Source of the DNA: Anaeramoeba flamelloides
Taxonomy: Eukaryota; Metamonada; Anaeramoebidae
DNA length: 64,000 nt
Reading direction: 5' to 3'
NCBI GenBank assembly: GCA_027625915.1
Contig: JANTQA010000012.1
Coordinates: forward strand, 1,147,001-1,211,000
This document shows positions 23,926 through 34,683 of this stretch, in pieces. Below the pieces are notes generated by a model. It did no database searches and was not told where the DNA came from. It saw only the letters and a program-made list of their open reading frames with translations. The position numbers and the translations under genes were made by a program. Within the stretch, counting starts at the first letter, position 1. Every line of letters starts with the position of its first letter.

Positions 23926-24213
23926 CAGTCAGTTACACTTATAAGGTACTAGCTTTGAACGAAAATTACAATATTTTTTTTTTTTTGAATTTCACACACA
24001 AAATAAGAAAATAAAAATAGTTACACTTTGAAGAGACAAGCTTTCAAAGAAATTTCAAGGGGTGATAAAAATCTCCAATTAAGGCACAAGATTCAAATTC
24101 TTGTAAAATAATTTGTATATAAAAAAATTCCAAAAATCATATCTCAATTTGATATTTTTTGTTACCTTTAAATTCATTTGAAAGCTTGTCTCTTAAAAGT
24201 GGAACTGGTTTTA
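23926..24213. mobile_element. TA-flanked palindromic MITE, copy 2 (enlarged)
   Basis: Starts CAGTCAGTTACACTTATAAG after TA and ends AAAAGTGGAACTGG. At 288 bp it is about 90 bp longer than the other copies, because a second terminal-like block (AGTTACACTTTGAAGAGACA) occurs near 24020. It looks like one copy nested in, or locally duplicated within, another. Confidence 0.6.
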
Positions 24214-24899
24214 AATAAACAATAAAAATAGTTTAAATATGTAGATTCGGCTTGGGTATTAAAACGGGAAATTTCACAAATTATCTAAATAGGTATACTT
24301 ATCTTTATGAAACAAATGAAATCTAAAAATAAAACCATGCAAAAAACATTACAATTTAGAAATTGATGAAGATATTGGTCAATTTTTAAAGGAACTAATC
24401 ATTCTCTGAAAAAAAAAAAAATCAAATAATAGTTATTTAAAAATTGATCAGAATAAAGTATACTGATAAAAAAACTAAAGTATAATATCAAAGATATTAT
24501 TGAAAATTAAGATTCATCAATTGTCTATATTTGTAGTCTTTTGTTGAATTCTGAATTAAGTGATGTTTCCAATAAAAAAATAAAAGTCTGGTTAATAGTG
24601 AGAATCCAATTATTGGTTTTTGAACAAATGTATTTATAAACACATCTTTAGAAACAAATTAAATCTTATGTCTCCCATAAAAAGTTCGGTTTTTTTTTAT
24701 TTTTTCCGATTTCCGGTAATCGACATCAAAAATATTATTTGTTCGTGTGTGAATATTTAAAGTTGAACGGGAACTGTTGATCAACAATTTTAATAAAGAA
24801 AAAAATTAAATATAATAATGTGAAACATTTTTTGCTTTTTGCGAAAACATAATTAAAAATCTATCGATTTGGGATTGAGTGAAGAGTGGTTTGTTGAAA

Positions 24900-25500
24900 T
24901 TTAATTTTAATCGGGATTTAAAATTTGAGATACTCATCTTTTGGGTCATAAGTGATTTGTCCTAAATAGATATGTTTTGAAAAATTAAATACCTTGAATT
25001 GCAACAGTTTTTCCAAAAAAAAAGAAGTTTTTCAATTTTTTTTTGGAAGAATTTTTTGCAAAACCACCATTTCAATTTGAAATTCTAAATAATAAAGTCA
25101 TCACTGGGTCCAGAGTAGAACTGGAAAATCGGGTTTATATGTTTGATTTGAAATAAAATTTACTTTAAAAATTAAACCTTAAATAGACATTGGCGATTTG
25201 GTAATCATTTTAATGAATGAGATTTAATTTTTGAGATTATTTATCAGCGGTCGGGTTTAAAAAATTCCAAACATACCTCCGAAATAAAACCATTTGTAGG
25301 TTGAGTATTCGGTAGCAGTTATATTTTATCTTTTTTTGAATGGGGGGGATAGGGTACTGTAGTCAAAATAAAGTGTGTAAAAAAATTTAATGTGTCCTAC
25401 AAAATAAAAAGCTTGTTTTTTTGTCATAGAAGACCTATAAATCAACCGATCAAAGAAACTGATAATAGATCCGAAACATATAGGCTGTTGGTCTCTTAAA
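24900..25500 (-). CDS. Exon-like segments of an unrecognised minus-strand gene
   Basis: A tight exon candidate near 25293-25376 lies between the acceptor TTTGACTACAG and the donor CGGAG|GTATGT and reads YPIPPIQKKIKYNCYRILNL then QMVLFR, open throughout. In phase with it, after CCGATTTTCCAG near 25120, is STLDPVMTLLFRISN then TGA. Other open pieces are ETNSLYVSDLLSVSLI near 25460-25510 and MTQKMSISNFKSRLKLNFNK near 24950. Splice borders are good and base composition is coding-like, but no family is recognised. The exon order is not certain. Confidence 0.35.
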
Positions 25501-25850
25501 GTTTTATTCTTTATTAAAAAGAAATTCTAAAATTGAAGGATCAAATTGCAAAATTTATCTCAAAAAATAGAGTAAATATTTCAAAGATAATTTTTATATA
25601 TCAAAAAAACAAAACAATTCAAACAAATTGAGAATATTATTAAAATTTTTAAATAAATTGAATTCCTAATCTAAATTTTACTGAAAATATCCAGATTTTT
25701 AGTTTCAAAATTGATTTGAACTTAGGGGTACTCTATTTGGTTGTCGATTGTATTTTGCCTTGGAACAAGAAGAAAAAAAATCACAAATTATTTTTTGAAA
25801 CATGGATTATAGTTGCTGTGCAGTATTATTTTGATCACTGTAATTTAATT
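25490..25850 (+). repeat. Dispersed repeat R3, copy 2
   Basis: Matches 19350-19700 at AAGGATCAAATTGCAAAATT, ACTGAAAATATCCAGATTTT and GGATTATAGTTGCTGTG. The open frame at 25716-26003 starts inside it and has no domain. About three quarters of aligned bases appear shared by eye. Confidence 0.55.
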
Positions 25851-27012
25851 TCTAAACCCATCGAAAGAATATTTTTAATTTCAATTTTAGTTTTAAAAAA
25901 CACAACTCCTTTTATTCTATATCAAGTGAAACACACACCACCAAAACAAAACAATTTTAAAGAAAAAAATCCAAATGAAAATTCAATTTTTTCAAAAAAA
26001 TAGAATCTTTTGGGTTATTTGTTGGAATTCTGATAAAACAAAGCAAACTCAAACCCTTATTAACTAAATTATAAATTATTTTGATTTTAGTAACTAAAAA
26101 ATAATAAAATGTTCAAAATTTTTTATTTTTCAAATTTTTAGTAAAAGATTAGGGGGGTTGTTGTACCAAAATAGTGAATCAATAGTATTAGGTTAAACTA
26201 TTTTCAAATCAAATTTGGATGTTTATATTTAATAAAACTAATACTTTGAAAAAAGCATTCTACTCTCATATATGTTCTTAATAAAATTAAGCACTATTTT
26301 TTTCTGATTAATATTTTTCGAAATCTAGCTTTATAGCTTAATTCAATTAACCACTGGGATAAATTTTTTTAGAATAAAAACACTCAAAACTTTTGAATAT
26401 CGAAAATATTTTTTTGAAATTAGTGTGCACTTTTTTTTTTTTTTTTTGAAAAATTGGGGTTGAGAAAAGTTTGAAATCAAAGAATAAGTTAATATATTAA
26501 ATTAGAATGCTTTTCCAGAAAGTTTATCCTTTTAGTTGAACTGTTTTTTTATTTTACCATTTAAAACTAAAAAAAACATTTGAGTACCAAATTAGTGCCT
26601 TTTATGAAAAGAAAATTCCGAGAATTTAGAATTTATTTTAGTAAATGCGTTAAAACAAGATACTGAATCTAAAAATATACATAATTTCAAGTGTGAATTC
26701 AATGATTTTGGCAAAAAAAGTTTTCAAGAAAAAGTTAAATTGAAACTTTATTTATTTTTATTTTATCATTTTGTTTTTTTAATTGTATTAATGGAAAGTA
26801 TTTGATCAGTTTTCCATTTTTAGTGTTTTTTGGGTCGTAGGGACATATTAAAACATAAATTAAAAAAAATTTTCAAAATCAAAAAATTATAAGGTTAATT
26901 AAATTTTATTTTATTCTTTAATGAAAGAATTATCATTCAACAAAATGAATAAATCAAAAAGTTGAAAAAAAGAAAGTATGGTTAAAAAAAAAAAAGATCT
27001 TTTTAAAAGAAT
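25851..27012. other. AT-rich spacer, nothing recognised
   Basis: This is the 3' flank of the H1 gene. Homopolymer-rich with no repeat partner found. Confidence 0.45.
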
Positions 27013-27471
27013 TTAATTTTTTTTCTTTTTCCCTTTGCCTTTGCCCTTTCCTTTACCCTTTCCTTTATCTTTACCTTTTGTTTTTCTTTTTGTTGGTGTT
27101 TTTTTCTTTTTTCCTTTTCCTTTTTTTTTGGCAGGTGTTTTTTTCTTTTTTGCTGGTTTCTTTTTTTTGTTGAGTCTTCGTTTTTTGAGATTTCTAAATC
27201 TTGTTTTTTCATCAGGGTCAAGTTTGAAATGTTGTTTGTCTTGGATCAAGCACTCGTCTTCAACTAATTTAGCAATACAGTTTCTTAAGTATACATTATG
27301 GGCTTTGCCTACTTCGTAATTTTCTTTGATGTATGAACTGATGGCTTGTCTCGAAAGTCCTTTTCTTGATCTTGTTGTCAAAATAGCTTCATAGACCATT
27401 TCGTGGTATGGTGGATTCTTTTTGACAGTTTTTTTCTTTGGGGTTCTTTTTCTTTTTCTTGGTGAAGTCAT
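27013..27471 (-). CDS. Linker histone H1-like protein
   Basis: A complete 152-residue protein with no intron. A short basic N-tail (SPRKRKRTPKKKTVKK) is followed by a winged-helix H15 domain at about residues 18-88, with PYHEMVYEAI, then RKGLSRQAISSYIKENY and KAHNVYLRNCIAKLVEDECL. The C-terminal tail of about 60 residues is almost only K, P, A, G and T, ending in a KGKGKGKGKGKGKKKK repeat. H1 binds linker DNA at the nucleosome dyad and compacts chromatin in the nucleus; the lysine/alanine/proline tail is the known DNA-neutralising part. The start chosen is the only methionine before the basic tail and the stop is TAA. A tail of KG dipeptides is unusual compared with AKKP-type tails. It could instead be a nucleolar H15-domain protein, but length and layout favour H1. 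Confidence 0.9.
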   Translation of the reverse strand: MTSPRKRKRTPKKKTVKKNPPYHEMVYEAILTTRSRKGLSRQAISSYIKENYEVGKAHNVYLRNCIAKLVEDECLIQDKQHFKLDPDEKTRFRNLKKRRLNKKKKPAKKKKTPAKKKGKGKKKKTPTKRKTKGKDKGKGKGKGKGKGKKKKN

Positions 27472-29100
27472 TTTTGGTTGTTTTAAATTATATTATTAAA
27501 AAAAATAAATGATTATTGTTCGTTGATTTTTTTATGAAAATGTTAATTTAAATTTAATTATTTATTAATAACAGGTTGACAGAAGCACGAAGAGAAATTT
27601 TTTCATTGAATTATACATATGTAGGAATATTTTAAATAGTTTATTTATTTTATTGTTTTATTAAAAATAAACCAATAATTTCCCGATTTTAATTTGAACA
27701 AATTGTAATTTCCAAAATCAAATTATTACAATTTCTCAAAAGATTTATTATTTACCAATGATTCTACTGTGATTATCAAGTATTATTATTATACTAATAA
27801 TGATTTTATTCTTAATTTGGGTAAATTAATAAAAATAATTGTTAAATGATGCCAAATATATTTATGAAAACATAAACAGAAAAAAATTTAAAATTTTTAA
27901 TCATTTATGATAATTAGAATTAGGTAAAATTTTAACGAACAAATGACATAAACATATTTGCAAACACCCATTCGCCTTAAAAAAAACATTTTATTTCTAA
28001 TTCATGTCTAATTCACCAAACTATGAACATTTTTATAAAAAAAGCTGGTTATTTTGATCACATGGTATTAATCTTTGAGTCAAGACAATAAATAATAAAC
28101 TATTAATTTCTCTCACGTTTGTGGTCTTTTTTAGAGTTTATATCTTTCTTTTTTCCCTTTTTTTCAAGAAGAGAGATCACTCTAAAAAACTTTTGAACTT
28201 TTTTAGATATCTGTTCATAATCAGAAAATCAATTTAAAATTCCTGAAATAAATATAAAGAGAGAATTTTCCAATTGTGAATCAAAAGAAACGTTAGAAAT
28301 AAGTTATTTTTGAGATCAATATTAAATTCAAAATATTTAGAAATTTCATTTCTAATATCAAAAAAAATTATCAACTACTGTTAGTTGTAAAAAAATTGTA
28401 ACAAAATTTTTATTCAGCCTTTTGAAAAAAAGATTTAATAAATTGTGTAAAATTTCAGATTATTTTAATTCTGAATTGAAACTTAAATTATTTAATTGTA
28501 GATTTGATCCTTTCTTTTAATTCTTTGAAAGTTGTATGTGATTCTTTTGGATATCTGAATCCAAAATCTGTTCCTTTTATTCTACAATTAACACTCAAGT
28601 TTAACAATTGAAATAAATTTTCAGTTGTATTTGTTGAACCAACATAAAAAAATCAAATGTTTTTTAATCACTCAAAATGTTATTTCAAAATGTTACACTT
28701 CCAAGTTCTTGTTTTTAAAGCTTGATTTTCAAAAACTTTTTCAAACCTTCATTTTAACGGTGATTTGAATTTTTCATTTTGTTCAATAGTTTGTCTGATC
28801 AAAAGGCTCATTTTGTAAAAAAAGAGTTTTCTGATGAAAAAAAAATATATTCAAAACATTTTTTTTTCTTAATTTTCTTTTTAAGGTATCTCACCTTTTT
28901 TGGAAAAGGAATATTTTTCAAAACACAGGTTCACTTATGTATGTATTCAATTTTAATGTTAATTTTTTCTTGACAAAACACAAAATTTAGTAGTAACTAA
29001 AAAACTGGACCTGGTTAAAATCCCTGACAAGATTTTCAATTGTTAATATTCATAAAATTGTACATAAATTGCTTTTATTGAAAATCATATCCTTTATCGA
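27472..29100. other. AT-rich spacer upstream of the H1 gene
   Basis: No gene is recognised. A minus-strand frame near 28500-28640 reads TENLFQLLNLSVNCRIKGTD and then FGFRYPKESHTTFKELKE. This is coding-like and could be a fragment of a LINE or host gene, but no diagnostic motif is present. Confidence 0.4.
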
Positions 29101-29104
29101 ACAA

Positions 29105-29805
29105 AACAATTTTTTTATTAACTCAGTAATAAACAAACCAAATGTTCATTAGAGTGGGGGCGTCTATAGAATACCCAAGTAATTATTTGATAACCTGAAG
29201 TAGATCAAATTTTTTTTAAAAAAATAGAGTTTTTTAGAGGCTTTCTATGTTTTTGGAAAACTATATATTTTTAATTTTGTTATTTGATTGATCGAAGAGC
29301 GTTTTGAATAAGTATAATTACATTAATCACCATTCCAATCAGCAGACGAGTTATAATTTAATAGTTTGGGTATATTTAAAAGGATTTTATTCTATAATAG
29401 GGTAGAAAATATTGGACATGGAAATAACCTTTTAGATAATTTCTAATTGTAGGTATTGGGAAAATTGTTGTATAATTTCTGTTCTTTTTCATCAAATACT
29501 TTATATAAATAACTAAATTTTTAATAAAACTCAGTAATAAACCCACCCAAAGTTCATCAGAGTGAATTCACCAAAAGAATACCCAAGTAATTGTTTGATA
29601 ACCTGTAGTAGATCAAATTATTTTGAAAAACAATCCAGTTTTTAACAGAGGCTTACGAAGAGTTTGGAAATGATTAATTTTTAATTTTGTTTTTTGATTG
29701 ATTGAATCGGTCTTTCGAATAATTTTAATTTTATTAATCACCATTCTAATACGACGATGGGTTATAATTTTAAAAAGTTTGATTCTTAAAAAAAGGATCT
29801 GATTG
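29105..29805. repeat. Tandem duplication, unit about 400 bp
   Basis: 29105-29400 and 29505-29805 are two direct copies: CTCAGTAATAAACAAACC against CTCAGTAATAAACCCACC, AATACCCAAGTAATTATTTG against AATACCCAAGTAATTGTTTG, and TTAATCACCATTCCAATC against TTAATCACCATTCTAATA. On the minus strand the second copy has an open segment VIKQLLGYSFGEFTLMNFGW preceded by CTACTACAG. The first copy has a stop in the same frame, so if this was an exon only one copy can still work. Confidence 0.7.
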
Positions 29806-31442
29806 CCAATAAAAGAAATTACATACCAATTTACCCAAAATTCACAATTAAAAACCATGTCAGGTATTTTTTTCAGCACTTCAAATAAAAATAACTCCAT
29901 GCCAATTTACCTTATATTAATAAAAAAAAACTGCCCGGGATTTTAATCACTACTATATAAAAAACACTATTTTTTAGACTATGTGAAAATTATGAAATTG
30001 TTAATAAAAATACTTTTGAATGTATTTTGTTCATCCAGTTCAATTTTAAAACTGGGGAATAATTCTTATAAAAAATGTGGAAATTTTACAATTCCAACAG
30101 TTGTAACAATTACCACTTTTTTAGATCCTGCCAAAATTCAATTTAAAGATTTCATAATCCATTCCAAATCCATTGTGGTGTCACTAATCCACATTTTTAA
30201 CTTATATCCCATTCTGAGAATTCACTCAGATAAAATATATTAGTTTACTATAGGAATAAAAGAAACCAACAAACCACCTGTATGATAATTATATATAAAA
30301 AATTAATAGGAGCCTTTAAATAACATATGAAAAAAGAATATGAAGATATTGAAAGATTAAAGATCACATTTAGCAAAAAAACTGTGAGCAATGATAAAAC
30401 TTTTAAATCTGTATTATTAAAATCATTTTATCTAACAATTTTTGTAATTATTATGATAATTTTGAAACAAAACAATTTATTATTATTGAATCATTTATAT
30501 AAATCAAATATCTAACCTGGTACCAATTTAAATATGAAACAAGTCGTGTAAGTATATACACACTCTTTAAATACCTGAAATTCCAAAAAAAAAAAGACAA
30601 ATTAATTACGTCTAATGGATTAAAGGTTACCAACAGGTATTATTTATACATACTTTAACATAAAAAAACCACCCTAACCCCTTTTGTTTATTTTTAGAGC
30701 AACTTTTTACAAATTTATAGAGATTTAAAATTTGAAAATCCATTTAAAATTTCAATCAAAGATCACCGATATAATTTATACTTTTTTTTTTTTTTAATTA
30801 TTTTTAACTTTGAAATAAGTATATTTTTGGCCTAATTTCTTCATTATGGTGCTTATATTTAAGAGTAAAGGCAAATCAGTGTTATAATTAAACACACCAA
30901 AAGTGGCAAAGTAACCCTTAACACACCCACATAAAGCAAAAATTATTAATTAATAGAACATTTTTTTGTTTTTCTAAAAAAGCAAAGAAATCAGAAAACA
31001 CAGGTTATTATAACCAATATAATTTATTTCAAAAAGAAAAAAAAAACAAATTTATATTCTAAACACCATTTCAAATAATACGACCTACTTGAAATCATAG
31101 ATTAATGAAAAAAAAAAAAAACACATTCCCTTTAGTATTCCAAGAATAACAAATAATCCAATCTGATCCGCAATTAACTTTTAAATCATTCTAAATATAT
31201 AAATATTCAAGATTAAAAAAATCAAAAAAAAATACAATCAAAAATTAAAAAAAAAAAATGAGTAACAATTTGTGAAATGAGTATTACAGATTGGCTATTA
31301 CTGAACTTTCACCAAAAAAAAGTTAACCACAAGATTCTTTACCTTTAATTACATTGATTTTCAAAGACATTACATAATCTCAATATTCTTTGGGATTATT
31401 TGTTTTTTTAAAGATCTTTTTTTTTTTCCACATGATCTTTTG

Positions 31443-31446
<4 letters not shown>

Positions 31447-31506
<60 letters not shown>

Positions 31507-31512
31507 AAAAGA
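31447..31512. repeat. Poly-A tract of about 60 bp
   Basis: An almost pure A run followed by AAAAG units. It is the longest homopolymer in the window. It has no matched element to its left, so it need not be a retroposon tail. Apparent reading frames across it (poly-K or poly-F) are artefacts. Confidence 0.85.
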
Positions 31513-31565
31513 AAAAGAAAAATTTTACCAAAAAAAAGAAAAAGAAAAACAAAAATTTGAAAAAT

Positions 31566-31697
31566 ATTTTTTTGATAAGAATATGGCGAGGAATCATCAA
31601 AAAAAATCTCATTAAAATTATAAGGTGGATCAATTTTTCCCCACATCATATAAAAAGTTTGGATTCTGTTATTTTTTTCCTCTGGTAAATAATCCAT
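31566..31697 (-). CDS. Unrecognised exon-like segment
   Basis: An open stretch beginning MDYLPEEKNNRIQTFYMMWG and continuing KIDPPYNFNEIFFDDSSPYS before dissolving into a T-run frame. The first 45 residues have normal amino-acid variety, unlike the homopolymer translations around it, so this is likely a real exon. A strong GTAAGT donor lies about 40 bp upstream at 31737, but its phase does not join this frame. No family is recognised. Confidence 0.3.
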
Positions 31698-31849
31698 GAA
31701 AAAAATTCCGAGTTATACGATTAAAATATTTACTTACCCGATTTCAATCATAAAATAAAAACCAAATTGTTCTTGTTGATTCCGTTGTTAACAAAAAAAT
31801 AATAATTTTTTTTTATTTTTTATTTTTTTATTATTTAGAGAGTAGTTAT

Positions 31850-31864
31850 TAACCCCCCCCCCCC
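31850..31864. repeat. Poly-C tract
   Basis: A run of about 12 C bases, unusual in DNA this AT-rich. Confidence 0.8.
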
Positions 31865-32279
31865 GTGCCCATATTCCTTCAATTTTATTTCGGAAATTTA
31901 TTAAATACCCAAAAATACGTTTATTACCCATAGGCTAAAACACTTGATTATTATTATTTTTTGTAATAATAACAAAAATAGAATTATTTTTTAATATATT
32001 AGATATGTTAATTTTTTTTAATTCAGATATCCAGATTTTACAATTATTTTCATAGCTAAAAATTTCCACAGAAAATGATTCAAAATATCAATGCTATCTA
32101 AATTCTTTGATTTTTTGAATATCTCACATTTTTTTGGTTTATTTTTATTCATGAAATAAGAGTGCTAGTTAAAGTTATTTGTAAAAATTTTAAGTTTTAA
32201 AATTGAAGTTGAACCCACCCATTTTAAATATCTTTGTTGATTATTTATTGTCTTATTGAAAGGGAAAATTTTTAAATAT

Positions 32280-33540
32280 TTTTGTACATTTCCAACCCGA
32301 GGTATTTTCTATTTGGTTTATTTAATATTTATCCAATCCAATTTCTAATTCTTTTAATTTGTTTGATTTCCAGTTAATATTTTCAACTTCTTTTTCTCTA
32401 AATGGCAGAAGTTTAATACGTTTTTCGAATCCTAAAAAATTTAATTTTCGAATTAATTTATATTTTCTTTTATATATCTTTATCCTTACTGAATCAATTT
32501 TTTGCTTCTGTTTTATAAATAAGCATGGGAGAACATTTGTTAATTAACAAAAATTTTCTAATGTTTTTAATAAATTCAAGTATCAATATCTTTAAAATCT
32601 GTTTTTGTCAAATCAGATATATCTAATTCATATAATAGTTGACCATATAATACATCTTTTCAAAAAAGAATTTTTAATCCATTAGAAACAATTTTTTTGT
32701 TGTAAGATATTGATTAATTTTTTGAAATTGGTATTAACTTTTTCACTTTAAACTTTGAATGTTTTTTATCCATCCAAATATAAGGATATAAAATTTTCCT
32801 TCGAATTAGAATTTTTTTTTAGTTTAATCATTAATTGTATTCATTCCGAAATAACTTATTACTTTATAGATTTTTTTATAATTGATAATTAATTTCTATC
32901 AATGATCCTTTCATAAGCAAAATCAGATAACCCGTAAACATTTGGTCACACATATGATAATGGTTTAATTTTTTTTAAGAGAAATAAAGTGATCACTCCA
33001 AAACAATAAAGGAGATAACGGATCTCCTTGATAAACACCAATTCCTTCTTTTGAATAATATGCAAGTAGAGATTTTACAATAATTTCCTTTTTTATAATT
33101 TATTTAATTGAACAATAAATCAATGAATAATGTACAGTACCAAAAAAAAGTGGAAATATATTGCAATGATCTAAATATCTTAATTTTTGAATTTATTAAA
33201 TAATTTTGGATATCCATTCAATAGATTTAAAACGACTATTCGTTTTTTTATTTTTTCTTATACGTAAATTGAATTTAAGAGACTAAACCCCAAATAATCT
33301 TTTATTCCAATATAGAATAATCTGGGAAAAAATCTTGGAAGAGTTTGGTTAAATGAAATTAGTAGATATTTAAGCGTAATACCGTCAACTCCAGATTTAG
33401 GAATTAAAAATAAATTTCTTTTTTTAATATATTTATTATTTTGCTGATATAGAACTTTAAAAAATGAATTATTCATCATCTTTAATTTATTTCTTCTTTA
33501 AAGGAAAAATTTTAAATTATTTTCCATGATTAAGACAATT
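32280..33540 (-). mobile_element. LINE fragment, type 2, with reverse-transcriptase motif
   Basis: Read on the minus strand, the segment from 33479 includes FLIPKSGVDGITLKYLLISF, matching the PG-DGI motif region of LINE reverse transcriptases. Near 33003-33041 it gives GVYQGDPLSPLLF, the diagnostic motif 4 region. Near 32340-32530 it gives a lysine-rich connection segment with MLIYKTE, also found in the copy at 47590-48660 as VLIYKTEFKIE. Stops and frame changes occur throughout, so this is a dead fragment lacking a clear YADD region and the 3' end. Confidence 0.7.
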
Positions 33541-34361
33541 ATTAAAAACATTAAACCTTTCCTAATATTTAAAGGCCTTCTTAAGATTTTTTATTTAAAC
33601 CATAAACTTTTAATTACAACCCGTCCAAGGCTAACTTGAATTTTTTTGAATATCAAAATTTGATGTTGATATAAATTTTTACATCTAAATCTAAGAATAA
33701 GAAATTCCATATTGAAAAAACTTTTTAATCAATGAGTTGATCTGTAAAATAAACTTTTGATGTAATCGAAAAGAAAATCATTTTTTAGAGGAAATTTTAT
33801 GTTGTTTCCCAATGAATTTTCGATTTTTAGAGTCATATAGGTGTCTGAAAATTTATTTCTTGAAAATCAGAAAAAATTCTTGAATATTGGCTCATTTATG
33901 AATTTTATTTTCTATATGAGCTTTATTATACTCAACTTCAACTTTTTAAAACTCTATATCAACATCAAAATTTGACATTGAAAAAAATTCACAGTACCTT
34001 TGGATAGACTGTATAGAGACTAAAATCAAAATCAAAAATTCACCTTTTACTGAACCAACCATAATAGTAATTATAAATAAGATAAATAACAAACACCATA
34101 TTAAATTTGATATTCATTATTGAAATCCCTGAACAAACCAAAAATCCCAAAAAAAAATAAAAAATTTCAAAAAAATTTGTCCACTTTCATTTAAACAATG
34201 GATAGAAAAATTCCCCTTTTCTTATCAAAATTTAAAATTTTTGACAATAATATTTTTTAATAGTAAATGTCTCAAGTTTATTAGAAATAGTATAGCTACA
34301 ATTTTTCTTTATATTAATTTGGAGTTTCAAATTTTTTTTTTTTTCAAATTTAATTTTCATA

Positions 34362-34409
<48 letters not shown>

Positions 34410-34683
34410 ACGATTAAAATTCATTGAAAAAAAAAATAAATTTTAATTTAAATTTAATGTAAAAAATTATTAGTAATATGCAAAAAAATTTCCAAGGATA
34501 TATAACCTTGAGAAAAACCCCTATTATTTATGGCATTAATTATAGATTTTATTTTTATTTTTAATTAAAATTATTTACTTAGATTATTTCTAAAAGAAAA
34601 TAACTAAAAAAAATATAAACATAAAAATTGTTAGGAAAAAAAAAAAAACCCATCCATTGTAATAATCCAATAAGAAAATTAAT
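33541..34683. other. AT-rich spacer with a 40 bp poly-A tract
   Basis: Nothing recognised. A long A run lies at about 34366-34404. This is the 3' flank of the TOM1-like gene. Confidence 0.5.

Noticed and set aside
27035-27319. Proline/phenylalanine-rich plus-strand frame
   Set aside because: Antisense of the lysine-rich H1 tail.
31380-31697. Long minus-strand frames rich in phenylalanine across the A/T tract
   Set aside because: Most of their length is translation of a homopolymer. Only the first 45 residues of one frame were kept as a weak exon candidate.
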